Shown: piece by piece, positions 15,778 through 23,437 of the stretch
How positions within the stretch are numbered: position 1 is the first letter of the stretch
Layout of the letters: each line of letters begins with the position of its first letter
NCBI GenBank assembly: GCA_036654795.1
Contig: JAVVRI010000017.1
Coordinates: 1-23,437, forward strand
Direction: 5' to 3'
Origin: JAVVRI01 sp036654795
Lineage (GTDB): Bacteria; Bacteroidota; Bacteroidia; Bacteroidales; Tannerellaceae
Length of the DNA stretch: 23,437 nt
Notes under the pieces: generated by a model
Databases searched by the model: none
What the model saw: the letters and a program-made list of their open reading frames with translations, nothing else
Told to the model about the DNA's origin: nothing
Position numbers and translations under genes: made by a program

Positions 15778-15824
15778 AAAAAAGTTGCACGATAAAAAAA
15801 GAGTCTCATTTTAAATCGTGCAAC
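15778..15824 (-). terminator. Rho-independent terminator of the S41 peptidase gene
   Basis: The arms GTTGCACGAT (15784-15793) and ATCGTGCAAC (15815-15824) pair perfectly over 10 bp and can extend through A/T pairs into the 21-nt loop. On the minus strand the stem is followed by TTTTTT (15778-15783). It starts 5 nt after the stop codon of the S41 gene. Confidence 0.88.
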
Positions 15825-15828
15825 GATC

Positions 15829-17232
15829 TTATCTATTTTCCGTTATAATGGAGCCTTTCGCTTTTCGGTTATCAAGTGAGCAATATATCAGGGTACGGTC
15901 ATTATTAGTCATTCTCAAGTCTGTCCGAACCGTGGTTTCTCCCCAGAGAATATAGGTTAAGGTTTTGTTTAGAAAGTACTCACTCAAACTGCCTAATTCG
16001 CCCATGTTGTCGCCTTCTTCTTTGGTTAGAGGGATGTTAGGCATAAATCCATCGACATAGTCAGATTGGTTATCTTTGTTGAATATTTGACAGATGATAG
16101 GTTGTAGTATGTACTTGCATTTGCTGTTTTCATAGGTGACGGAGCCTACGTTTTTACCTTCTGTTTGCGTACCTAGTAGAATCAGGTTATTGCCTAAGTA
16201 GGGGCGTAAGCCATTGATGACGGCCTCGGATGCCGAAGCAGTCCTATCACTGATCAAGATGAATAGTCTTTTTAAGTTAAGGTTGGCTCCGCCTGTGCCC
16301 TGTCCCATGTATTTGGTGTCCAGAGCTATTGTTTTAGCACTAGGGTACTTGTCGTTGTAGGTTAAGTGGCAGAACTCTTGGTTAAGTGCGCTTTCGGGTG
16401 CCAGCATGGTAGCCAACAGCTGAGCGGAAGTGACAAGTCCGCCCAAATTATAGCGCAAATCGAGGATGAAGTCTTCCACTCCTGCCGCTTTGAAGCGTGC
16501 AAAGGCGCTACGCATGGAGTTGTTGAAGGTTTCATCGTTATCTCCGGCTGGACCGGATGTGAAGTGGTTATACATCAAGTAGCCAATTTTCCGATCTCGA
16601 AAGCCAGCCGGCTTATTACTAAAAGGTGCTGTATCGAACACCTTTTCCAGATAAACCGGATTGTCTGTTATTTGTGTGGCAGTCAAACTGATTGTTCGCT
16701 TTACATCCCCGCCTATCCGGTCGGACAGGCCTAGTTTGGCCGAACTGAGATCAGACAAGTTCATATAGTTTGAACTGTTTACTTTCTCGTTGTTGATGGC
16801 CACAATCCAATCCCCGCGCTTCAGTCCTGCCTGAGTCGCCGGCGAATTGGGTAGCGTATAGAGTACGCTGATGGAATAGATCGCCCCACTGCGCCATGTT
16901 TTGTATTCAAAGCCAAATGAAGGCTTTTCGTCATGATAGCTTTTCGTTGAGCCTGTTGTTTCTTTTATATAAGAATAGTAGTAGTGCATCCCGTCGGAAT
17001 TCTTCTTTCCATCTTTTAGTGACAGCATGGAGGTGAAGAATGGTTCAGGTTCCATATTAAAGTTGAGCTTGCCTTTTTCCGGTATTTCTTTATACCAGAG
17101 ATAGTTTTCACGCATAGTTGACTCTATCCATTCGTTCAACGATTTGTCAGTTTCCGGAATATCCTCGGTCTGACAGGCGAATAACATAAGCAGGCAGCAT
17201 AACCCGCTCCATGTGTTTTTTAGATATCTCAT
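15829..17232 (-). CDS. S41-family (C-terminal-processing-like) peptidase lipoprotein
   Basis: A 467-aa exported serine peptidase. The start at 17232 gives MRYLKNTWSGLCCLLMLFAC, a lipoprotein signal with Cys20; the upstream extension to 17301 overlaps a hairpin and lacks a signal. An N-terminal helical S41 domain (IESTMRENYLWYKEIPEKG, 37-54) is followed by a PDZ domain (LPNSPATQAGLKRGDWIVAI, 127-146) and the peptidase core. The Ser/Lys dyad is Ser335 (TASASEAV) and Lys360 (GTQTEGKNVGS), 25 residues apart as in the Tsp/Prc peptidases. Substrate is unknown; similar Bacteroidetes proteins act in the periplasm or on the surface. It follows the Na/Pi cotransporter gene on the same strand by 78 bp with a terminator-like hairpin between. 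Confidence 0.92.
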   Translation of the reverse strand: MRYLKNTWSGLCCLLMLFACQTEDIPETDKSLNEWIESTMRENYLWYKEIPEKGKLNFNMEPEPFFTSMLSLKDGKKNSDGMHYYYSYIKETTGSTKSYHDEKPSFGFEYKTWRSGAIYSISVLYTLPNSPATQAGLKRGDWIVAINNEKVNSSNYMNLSDLSSAKLGLSDRIGGDVKRTISLTATQITDNPVYLEKVFDTAPFSNKPAGFRDRKIGYLMYNHFTSGPAGDNDETFNNSMRSAFARFKAAGVEDFILDLRYNLGGLVTSAQLLATMLAPESALNQEFCHLTYNDKYPSAKTIALDTKYMGQGTGGANLNLKRLFILISDRTASASEAVINGLRPYLGNNLILLGTQTEGKNVGSVTYENSKCKYILQPIICQIFNKDNQSDYVDGFMPNIPLTKEEGDNMGELGSLSEYFLNKTLTYILWGETTVRTDLRMTNNDRTLIYCSLDNRKAKGSIITENR

Positions 17233-17252
17233 AAGACTTATTTTGTTTGCGC

Positions 17253-17284
17253 AAAAAGCCCTTCCCTGTTTGGGAAAGGCTTTT
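17253..17284 (-). terminator. Terminator-like hairpin between Na/Pi cotransporter and S41 genes
   Basis: The arms 17254-17266 (AAAAGCCCTTCCC) and 17272-17284 (GGGAAAGGCTTTT) form 13 bp, with one pair that is G-U on the minus strand and a C/A mismatch on the plus strand, around a 5-nt loop. A T run ends the structure on the minus strand. It lies 26 nt after the cotransporter stop codon and 20 nt before the S41 start. Confidence 0.75.
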
Positions 17285-17310
17285 ATACATTGTTCTGCCA
17301 AGGGCAGGTG

Positions 17311-19116
17311 TTATATTTTCTTTTCTACAACAGCTTGTACTACGTTCAATACATAGTCTGCCAGTTTTTCGCTTTCGCAGATGATGTCCATGTAATAGAC
17401 GCCATCCTGATACTGGTACTTCTTGTTGTTAACATCTTCCATATTATGATTTTTCAACTGCGTACGATAGGTGTTTATTTCGTTTTCGAGGTTGTATGAT
17501 GGATTGATGTCGTCGTGTACCACTTCTGTTTTATGCAGGATAAGGTTCATTCGTTCCAGCGATTTATCCAGCATGATGAACATCTGGTCTACGTTATGAT
17601 TTTGCTCGTCGGTAAACTCGGACTTACCTTCGTTGCGGCGCTTGATGCTGCGAGCAAGGTTGTTGCATGAGTCGGCTATACTCTCTATTTCCGTTACTGC
17701 ACGTAGCATAATACGGATTTCCTCTTTACTTTCCGAACTCAATCGTCCTTCAGACACTTGGGTTAGGTAGTTGGCAATCTCAATCTCCATGCGGTCACTG
17801 ATGTTTTCGTATTTCTCAACGCGATTATACACTTTGAGGAAGGTCTCTTCATCCTTTTCGTAGAATAGGCTTTTTACCATCCCCATCATGCGGAAAGTGC
17901 GGTCGCCAAATACAGCAATCTCTTTTTTAGCCTGCATAAGTGAAATTTCAGATGTGGAGAGCATACCTGCCGAGATGTATTTTAACTGGAATTCTTCTTC
18001 GTCCGTTACATTGCGCGGCTTGATGATTGCAGAACATACATATACATAGAACTTAACAAACCAGATCATGATACATACGTTTGTTATGTTGAAGACGGTG
18101 TGGAATAAGGAGAGGCCGTAAGAAACAGATACCTGCATCGTAAAGAGTTGCTTTTGCAGGGCGATCAGATGAGGATCGGTCAGTTCTGCTCCGGAGGTAA
18201 TCAATGAGATAGTCTTTGGGTCCAGCGTGCTGAGGAATTGTGTCATGGCGTTCGGGTCTCCCGGTCCATAGTTTGTTACAATCCAAGCAATCATACTGGT
18301 AAAGGGGTAGTAAAGAGCCATTACCCAACATACGCCAAAGACATTAAACATCAAGTGCGCAATAGCTGCTCGGCGGGCTGATATGTTGGCTGATATGGCT
18401 GCTAGGTTGGCTGTTATGGTTGTTCCGATGTTCTCTCCCAACACCATGGCTGCGGCCATTTCGAAGGGTATCCAGCCCTGTGTACACATAATCAGCGTGA
18501 TAGCGACGGTGGCGCTGGAGGATTGTACAATGATTGTCAACACTGTACCGAGCAGTAGGAAGATTAATAGGGACGGATATCCCATGGAGGTATAATTCTG
18601 TAGGAAAGCCAGTATTTCGGGGTTGCTTTGCAGATCGGGTACTGATGCTTTCAAGGATGAAAGTCCCATGAAGAGGAATGCAAAACCCATTAAGAACTCA
18701 CCCCAAGACTTTCGTCTGCTTTTCCCGGAAAAGATGAGTGGAATACAAATGCCAATTAGCGGGAGAGAAAAGGCACTGATGTCTACTTTGAAACCAAATA
18801 GGGAGATAATCCATGCGGTAACGGTTGTACCGACATTAGCACCCATAATAACACTAATGGACTGGGCTAAATTGAGCAATCCTGCATTTACGAAACTTAC
18901 GACCATAACGGTTGTTGCGCTGGAGGATTGGATAAGTGCTGTAATCATTACCCCCGTCAATACTCCGGTAAAACGGTTTGCGGTCATGGCAGAGAGTATC
19001 CCTCGTAGTTTATCCCCTGCGACTTTCTGCAACCCCTCGCTCATAATCTTCATCCCATAAAGGAATAGTCCGAGTGAGCCGACTAGTGTCAGAAAATCAA
19101 AAAATGAGTAGTCCAT
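17311..19116 (-). CDS. Na/Pi cotransporter family protein with PhoU-like domain
   Basis: A 601-aa inner-membrane protein of the NptA/YjbB type (Na_Pi_cotrans repeats), expected to move inorganic phosphate with sodium. The duplicated signature is clear: QSSSATTVMVV (63-73) with GANVGTTVTAW (92-102), then QSSSATVAITLIMC with GENIGTTITAN in the second half. After the membrane part, the C-terminal 200 or so residues are a helical PhoU-like domain (VTEIESIADSCNNLARSIKR) that ends near YVLNVVQAVVEKKI. The gene has its own -7 motif and a terminator-like hairpin after it. It is divergent from the nucleoside kinase gene. Direction of transport is not evident from sequence; related YjbB proteins are linked to phosphate export. 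Confidence 0.93.
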   Translation of the reverse strand: MDYSFFDFLTLVGSLGLFLYGMKIMSEGLQKVAGDKLRGILSAMTANRFTGVLTGVMITALIQSSSATTVMVVSFVNAGLLNLAQSISVIMGANVGTTVTAWIISLFGFKVDISAFSLPLIGICIPLIFSGKSRRKSWGEFLMGFAFLFMGLSSLKASVPDLQSNPEILAFLQNYTSMGYPSLLIFLLLGTVLTIIVQSSSATVAITLIMCTQGWIPFEMAAAMVLGENIGTTITANLAAISANISARRAAIAHLMFNVFGVCWVMALYYPFTSMIAWIVTNYGPGDPNAMTQFLSTLDPKTISLITSGAELTDPHLIALQKQLFTMQVSVSYGLSLFHTVFNITNVCIMIWFVKFYVYVCSAIIKPRNVTDEEEFQLKYISAGMLSTSEISLMQAKKEIAVFGDRTFRMMGMVKSLFYEKDEETFLKVYNRVEKYENISDRMEIEIANYLTQVSEGRLSSESKEEIRIMLRAVTEIESIADSCNNLARSIKRRNEGKSEFTDEQNHNVDQMFIMLDKSLERMNLILHKTEVVHDDINPSYNLENEINTYRTQLKNHNMEDVNNKKYQYQDGVYYMDIICESEKLADYVLNVVQAVVEKKI

Positions 19117-19158
19117 TTAAAAGAAGTTTAAGTGGATGGTATATCCGATTAATATTCC

Positions 19159-19166
19159 TAACTTTA
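19159..19166 (+). promoter_or_regulatory. Putative -7 element of the nucleoside kinase gene
   Basis: TAACTTTA matches seven of eight positions of TAnnTTTG, 33 nt before the ATG at 19200. No clear -33 element. Confidence 0.3.
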
Positions 19167-19171
19167 TGGGG

Positions 19172-19200
19172 CAAAACTACAAATAATAACTGAGATACAA
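19172..19200 (-). promoter_or_regulatory. Putative promoter of the Na/Pi cotransporter gene
   Basis: On the minus strand TAGTTTTG (19172-19179) matches TAnnTTTG exactly, and TTGT (19197-19200) lies 17 bp upstream as a possible -33 element. It overlaps the divergent promoter region and the start codon of the nucleoside kinase gene, so the two genes may be expressed at each other's expense. Confidence 0.45.
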
Positions 19201-20867
19201 TGTCCGAATCAATCACAATTTATTGTAAAAATAACAATTCATACAAGGAAGTACCTATTGGTTCATCTTTGTATGATATTTATGTTGCAATAGGGGCACC
19301 GTTACGTTACCGTCCGATGAATGCCCGAGTAAATAACAAAGTAGAAGGTTTGACCTATCGCTGCTGGCATCCGAAAGATGTAGAGTTCCTTGATTATACC
19401 CATTCCTCCGGTTTGCGTGCCTACGTCCGTTCGCTTTGCTTTATTTTTGCCAAAGCGGTGCACGACGTGCTGCCCACAGCTACTTTAAATCTGGAACATC
19501 CCATATCTAAGGGCTATTACTGCGTTATCCATAACGGAAAAGATATGGATCACATGACGATAGAAAAGATAAAATCGCGCATGCACGAAATCATTGATGC
19601 CGATCTGCCCTTCCATCTGAGGACAGTACGGACTGTTGATGCTGCTACGCTGTTTCGTGCACGAAATATGAATGGAAAGGCGCAGTTGATAGAGACAGCT
19701 GGCATGCCTTACACATCCTATTACGAAATGGATGGATATGTAAATTTCTTCTATGGCTGCGTGGTTCCTTCTTCCGGCTATATTCATTTATTTGATATTG
19801 AGCCTTACTTTGACGGTGTGTTGCTCCGGATTCCTCGGAAAACAGACCCTATGGAGTTGGAACCGGTCGTCCGTCAGGATAAAATGTTTGAAGCCTATAA
19901 GCAACACCTTACCCTCCAACGCACGGTTGGGTTGAATAATGTAGGAGACTTGAACCAAGCCATTGAGCAGGGGATGGCATCGGAAGTAATCATGGTGTCA
20001 GAGGCAATGCAGGAAAAGCAGGTGTCAAAAATAGCTGAAGAGATTGCTGTTCGATATGCGAATGGCGTACGTATGGTTCTGATTTCCGGTCCTTCTTCTT
20101 CCGGTAAGACTACTTTTTGTAAGCGGCTGGAAGTTCAGCTAATCACCAATCTGCTCCATCCGGTAGCTCTTTCGTTGGACGATTATTTTCTGAATCGCGA
20201 AGATACACCTTTGGACGAGAATGGGGACTATGACTTCGAATCGCTTTATGCGCTTGATCTGCCTTATTTTAATCATGATTTGGGTCGGATACTGGCGGGT
20301 GAGGAAGTGGAGCTACCTACGTTCAACTTCGAATCAGGCATGCGTATTTATAAGGGCAAGAAGCTGAAGATGAAAGCAAATTCGGTATTGGTTATAGAAG
20401 GTATTCATGCGCTCAATCCGGAGCTGACTCTTAGCATACCTGACAATCAGAAATACCGCGTCTACGTGTCTGCTCTTACCTCTATATCGTTGGATAGACA
20501 TAATTGGATACCGACAACCGACAACCGCCTATTGCGTCGTATTGTCCGTGATTACCGCTTCCGTGGTTATTCAGCTAAAGAGACGATTGCCCGTTGGGCG
20601 AGCGTACGTAAAGGGGAGGATAAATGGATATTCCCATACCAGGAGAATGCGGATGCCATGTTTAACAGCGCTATGTTGTACGAACTGGCTGCGTTACGCA
20701 AATATGCCGAACCGATCCTAGCTGAGGTGCGCGAGTGTGATGAGGAGAATGCGGAAGCATATCGTCTGCTGCGTTTCTTGCGTTATTTCAATTATATACC
20801 GGATACAAAGCTACCCGGAACCTCCCTCTTGCGCGAGTTTCTGGGAGGCGGTACTTTTACATACTAG
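19200..20867 (+). CDS. Nucleoside kinase with N-terminal TGS/ThrRS-like region and uridine-kinase-like domain
   Basis: A 555-aa cytoplasmic protein. The N-terminal 65 or so residues (ITIYCKNNNSYKEVPIGSSL...) resemble a TGS domain, followed by a segment like the second additional domain of threonyl-tRNA synthetase (YCVIHNGKDM, LPFHLRTVRTVDAATLFR). The second half is a P-loop kinase of the uridine kinase/phosphoribulokinase type, with Walker A GPSSSGKTT (297-305), SLDDYF (325-330), NREDTPLDENGDYDFESL and VLVIEGIHAL. Databases annotate this fusion simply as nucleoside kinase; the phosphate acceptor is presumably a nucleoside such as uridine, but this is not proven. No synthetase catalytic core is present. 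Its TAG stop overlaps the stop of the convergent kinase gene. Confidence 0.88.
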   Translation: MSESITIYCKNNNSYKEVPIGSSLYDIYVAIGAPLRYRPMNARVNNKVEGLTYRCWHPKDVEFLDYTHSSGLRAYVRSLCFIFAKAVHDVLPTATLNLEHPISKGYYCVIHNGKDMDHMTIEKIKSRMHEIIDADLPFHLRTVRTVDAATLFRARNMNGKAQLIETAGMPYTSYYEMDGYVNFFYGCVVPSSGYIHLFDIEPYFDGVLLRIPRKTDPMELEPVVRQDKMFEAYKQHLTLQRTVGLNNVGDLNQAIEQGMASEVIMVSEAMQEKQVSKIAEEIAVRYANGVRMVLISGPSSSGKTTFCKRLEVQLITNLLHPVALSLDDYFLNREDTPLDENGDYDFESLYALDLPYFNHDLGRILAGEEVELPTFNFESGMRIYKGKKLKMKANSVLVIEGIHALNPELTLSIPDNQKYRVYVSALTSISLDRHNWIPTTDNRLLRRIVRDYRFRGYSAKETIARWASVRKGEDKWIFPYQENADAMFNSAMLYELAALRKYAEPILAEVRECDEENAEAYRLLRFLRYFNYIPDTKLPGTSLLREFLGGGTFTY

Positions 20868-23047
20868 TTGTGTGTATATTCTCCGAGGGGCAGGGTGAAC
20901 CAGAAGGTTGACCCCTTGCCCGGCTCGGACTCAACACCAATCTTTCCGCCCAATGTTTCCACGATTGTTTTGCAGATGCAAAGACCTAATCCTGTACCTT
21001 GCTTGAAGTTATTTACTTTAACAAATCGTTCAAAGATAGCTGCTTGGTGCTCTTTTGCAATTCCGACACCTGTATCAATGACCTCAATGCGTACAAAAGA
21101 TTCTTTCTCTTCCTGTTTGTAGGTGAGTGTGATTGTGCCGGTAGAGGTGAATTTAACTGCATTCGAAAGCAGGTTGGAGATCACTTGCGAAATTCGTTTG
21201 TAGTCCGTGAATAGCGTGCAGTCTGGTAGTGATTCCAGCGGACATCGTATTTCGACTCCTTTAGGTGCTTTCTCGGAATGGATGATATGTTGGTTTGTGC
21301 ATATTTCCTTTAGGCTGACTTTTTCCATCGTATAATCGAGTACTCCCGATTCTATTTTCGAAAAATCAAGTATGTCTGTGATTAGGCGTAGTAGCAAGTC
21401 GTTATTTTCGCTAACAATCTTCATATAGCTGTTACGTTCATCGGCATTCTCGGTTTCAGCAATGATGCTTGAAAAGCCTACAATTGCATTGAGTGGGGTA
21501 CGTATCTCATGACTCATATTGGCTAGGAAGGCTGATTTTAGCTGGTCTGCTTCGCGTGCTTTTTGCATTTCTAGCTCGGCTCGGCGACTTTCATTTTGTG
21601 CATTGATCAATTGCCGTTGCAATTCTCTTTCCTGTGTAATGTTTACGATGTAACAGATTATCTTGGATGGTATTCCGTTGCTTTTCAGCTGATAGGCCTG
21701 TGCGTTGATGCGAAACCAGTTTGTTTCTCCGTCCACACAGACGTAGAATGTTATGCTGCAATTCTTGCTTTTTCCCTGCATGATCTGGCGGAAGAGTCCG
21801 AAGTTATCAGCCGGATTATCTCCAAATATGCTAAAAGATAGTAGTTCATCCAGCGGTATGCGGCTACGGTTCCATATGCGTCTGAATGTTTTGCTTTCCA
21901 GACGGTCACCGTTCAGCACACGGTCGAAGAAGATTTCTTCTTTTTCAATGTCAAAGACACCGATAAGGGATTTCCGATTTAATAAAACGGCTTTCAGTGT
22001 AGCAAGGTTGTTTTCTGTCTGTCCGGCTTTCAGCGTACTCTCTGTGTTGTCGGATACAATAAAGAGGTAACCTATTTTGCCAAATTCAGGATCCGTAAGC
22101 GGATGCCCTTTTACTTGCAGGTATTTCGTCTGGTTTTCCAGATAGGTCTTATAATATTTCCGATTCTTGACTTTATTGAACTTATAGACCAACGAAAAGG
22201 ACAAATCTGAATTGTTCTTTATATAGGAACGTGTTTCTTCCGTCAGATTCGGATTCTCAAAAAGATTGACGCCTATTAACTTCTCGCGCACCGTGCCAAA
22301 TATCTCTGCATCTGCTTCGTTAGCATCAATCATTGTCCCATTAGCATCATAAAGTTCTACTCCTAAGGGCAGTTCGTCGAAAAAGGATTTGAACTGGGTA
22401 CTTAGTTCAGACAGCCGTTTGCGCGACTGCTCCATGTTGTTTTCTGTTTCCCAACGTTCTATAATGATGGAGAATATATTGGCTATAATGTGTAGGTTCT
22501 CTATCTCCAACCAGCTCCAGTTACGTTGTATTCGGGTGGAGTCGAAACCGATAAATCCCTGTATTTGATTATGAAAAGACAGAGGAATTATCAGTGTCGA
22601 TTTCAACTGTTGTAAATGGATCAGTTCTCGGTCTGCTATTATCTCTTTGGGCATATTGTTAACATCGTTGAGCACGATGTCACGTCCACTTTTAATTGTC
22701 TCTATGATCCATGGTATTGTTTCATACGAAAGCTCTGGACTATTGTTTGTAGGAGGGACGAACCATGGGCTCACTACTTCACAAGGGAAATCCACTATTT
22801 TTCTTTCTTCTCTTAATATACCGATATAAGCCCAGTCAACCTCAAAGTAAGTAAGTAACTTTTGCATGGATTTTCGTATCGGATCTTGTTCTGCCGAATT
22901 AAATAATAGCATCGAAACGTCTGAAATAACACGTTTAAAATTGCTAAAATCACTAGAAAAAACTGTTTTACACTTGAATAACTCACGATCGCGCTTTTGT
23001 ACGAGCAAGAGAAGTTCATCTCTGGTTAACTGGCTATATGTGCTCAT
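20864..23047 (-). CDS. GAF/PAS sensor histidine kinase (soluble)
   Basis: A 727-aa histidine kinase without membrane helices or receiver domain. Order: a GAF-like domain (about 35-195, with YFEVDWAYIGILREERKIV and LIIPLSFHNQIQGFIGFDST), a PAS domain (about 215-340, FFDELPLGVELYDANGTMID), a second PAS-like domain (about 350-475), a coiled coil (RRAELEMQKAREADQLKSAF), HisKA with His513 in MSHEIRTPLNAIVGFSSI, and HATPase_c (QVISNLLSNAVKF, DTGVGIA, GTGLGLCI), ending LPLGEYTHN. The HisKA core is almost identical to that of the kinase at 9319-11232, so the two are related, but the sensory halves differ. Cytoplasmic sensing through GAF and PAS is likely; the ligand and partner regulator are unknown. 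An exact -7 motif precedes the start. Confidence 0.93.
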   Translation of the reverse strand: MSTYSQLTRDELLLLVQKRDRELFKCKTVFSSDFSNFKRVISDVSMLLFNSAEQDPIRKSMQKLLTYFEVDWAYIGILREERKIVDFPCEVVSPWFVPPTNNSPELSYETIPWIIETIKSGRDIVLNDVNNMPKEIIADRELIHLQQLKSTLIIPLSFHNQIQGFIGFDSTRIQRNWSWLEIENLHIIANIFSIIIERWETENNMEQSRKRLSELSTQFKSFFDELPLGVELYDANGTMIDANEADAEIFGTVREKLIGVNLFENPNLTEETRSYIKNNSDLSFSLVYKFNKVKNRKYYKTYLENQTKYLQVKGHPLTDPEFGKIGYLFIVSDNTESTLKAGQTENNLATLKAVLLNRKSLIGVFDIEKEEIFFDRVLNGDRLESKTFRRIWNRSRIPLDELLSFSIFGDNPADNFGLFRQIMQGKSKNCSITFYVCVDGETNWFRINAQAYQLKSNGIPSKIICYIVNITQERELQRQLINAQNESRRAELEMQKAREADQLKSAFLANMSHEIRTPLNAIVGFSSIIAETENADERNSYMKIVSENNDLLLRLITDILDFSKIESGVLDYTMEKVSLKEICTNQHIIHSEKAPKGVEIRCPLESLPDCTLFTDYKRISQVISNLLSNAVKFTSTGTITLTYKQEEKESFVRIEVIDTGVGIAKEHQAAIFERFVKVNNFKQGTGLGLCICKTIVETLGGKIGVESEPGKGSTFWFTLPLGEYTHN

Positions 23048-23094
23048 TCTGACAATTATGTTATATCTCTGTGTACAAATTAGATTTGTTCCGC

Positions 23095-23102
23095 CAAAGG
23101 TA
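23095..23102 (-). promoter_or_regulatory. -7 element of the GAF/PAS kinase gene
   Basis: On the minus strand TACCTTTG matches TAnnTTTG exactly and lies 47 nt before the ATG at 23047. No well-placed -33 element. Confidence 0.5.
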
Positions 23103-23299
23103 TAGAATTATTTCAATTTCGATGATATATTTTCATAATAATATTGACTCAAGTTTCGGAAGTAACCTAAAGAGGACTAGTGGAGTCTCTAAAAGCACTC
23201 ATGCTTTCCTGGAGTGACCTTAAAATAGAAATATCCGAATCTCCTTTCACAGTCATAACATCATAACGGACTGCAGGTTACGGTGAAACGTGAAACAAA

Positions 23300-23320
23300 G
23301 AGGTGCTTTACGAGCACCTC
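23300..23320 (-). terminator. Hairpin after the right-edge gene
   Basis: A perfect 8-bp stem, GAGGTGCT (23300-23307) with AGCACCTC (23313-23320) and a 5-nt loop. On the minus strand it is followed by TTTGTTTC and lies 5 nt after the stop codon at 23326-23328. Confidence 0.75.
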
Positions 23321-23325
23321 CTTAT

Positions 23326-23437
23326 TCAAACCATCGGTATTACCTGATACAAATTCCCTAACCGGGTATGTTTACGTTCAATCCCCAATGCCATTAGCAG
23401 TTTCTGGGAACTACCGGGAGATACGCCACGCATTGCT
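23326..23437 (-). CDS. C-terminal fragment of an unrecognised protein (runs off the window)
   Basis: The last 112 bases read on the minus strand as an open frame that ends ...AMRGVSPGSSQKL, LMALGIERKHTRLG, NLYQVIPMV, then a TGA at 23326-23328. A terminator hairpin follows at once, which supports a real gene end. I do not recognise the family. The SPGSSQKLLMALGIE stretch could be the end of a helix-turn-helix-like fold, but that is a guess. The start lies outside the window. Confidence 0.55.
   Translation of the reverse strand, partial: AMRGVSPGSSQKLLMALGIERKHTRLGNLYQVIPMV

Noticed and set aside
23192..23207. Small stem AAAGCA/TGCTTT in the region right of the GAF/PAS kinase
   Set aside because: Only 6 bp, AT-rich, no T run and no conserved partner; 23103-23299 otherwise shows nothing I can support.

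Overview
The window looks like a chromosomal segment of a gut Bacteroidales species (Bacteroides or a close relative). The reasons are the gene families (GH110 and GH29 lipoproteins, a fimbrillin-family protein, an AraC regulator with a membrane N-terminus, AAA-ATPase/PD-(D/E)XK proteins, Bacteroidetes-type sensor kinases), the weak or absent Shine-Dalgarno sequences, and several TAnnTTTG-type -7 promoter motifs in front of genes. No species can be named from the sequence alone.

Layout. 1-443: a non-coding stretch with a cluster of inverted and direct repeats, then the ychF promoter. 444-1547: ychF, followed by a clear terminator. 1743-4849: a + strand unsaturated-uronate cluster. It consists of a decayed GH88 glucuronyl hydrolase remnant, then intact kduI, kduD and a DUF4861 lipoprotein. 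4852-6003 (-): membrane-anchored AraC-type regulator. 6220-7191 (+): fimbrillin-like protein, followed by a 22-bp tandem repeat and a strong hairpin. 7357-9168 (-): GH110 alpha-1,3-galactosidase. 9319-11232 (+): PAS sensor histidine kinase. 11346-13400 (-): GH29 alpha-L-fucosidase. 13432-15180 (-): AAA-ATPase/PD-(D/E)XK protein, with a second copy (15253-15679) interrupted by a run of 100 N. 15829-17232 (-): S41 peptidase lipoprotein. 17311-19116 (-): Na/Pi cotransporter with a PhoU-like tail. 19200-20867 (+): TGS/uridine-kinase-like nucleoside kinase. 20864-23047 (-): GAF/PAS sensor histidine kinase. 23326-23437 (-): C-terminal end of an unrecognised gene.

How the genes work together. KduI and KduD convert the 5-keto-4-deoxyuronate released from lyase products to 2-keto-3-deoxygluconate. 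The GH88 enzyme that would feed them is a deleted remnant here, so the substrate must come from enzymes encoded elsewhere. GH110 and GH29 both trim terminal sugars of host glycans (alpha-1,3-Gal and alpha-Fuc, as on blood-group B and mucin O-glycans), which points to life on host mucus. The two histidine kinases have no response regulator nearby.

The least explained signals are the TTTTGAGC-type repeat cluster at the left end, the 22-bp tandem repeat with an 18-bp-stem hairpin at 7195-7294, and the near-identical AAA/PD-(D/E)XK pair across the assembly gap. I see no CRISPR array, tRNA, rRNA or transposase. I did not find a convincing wholly new system.
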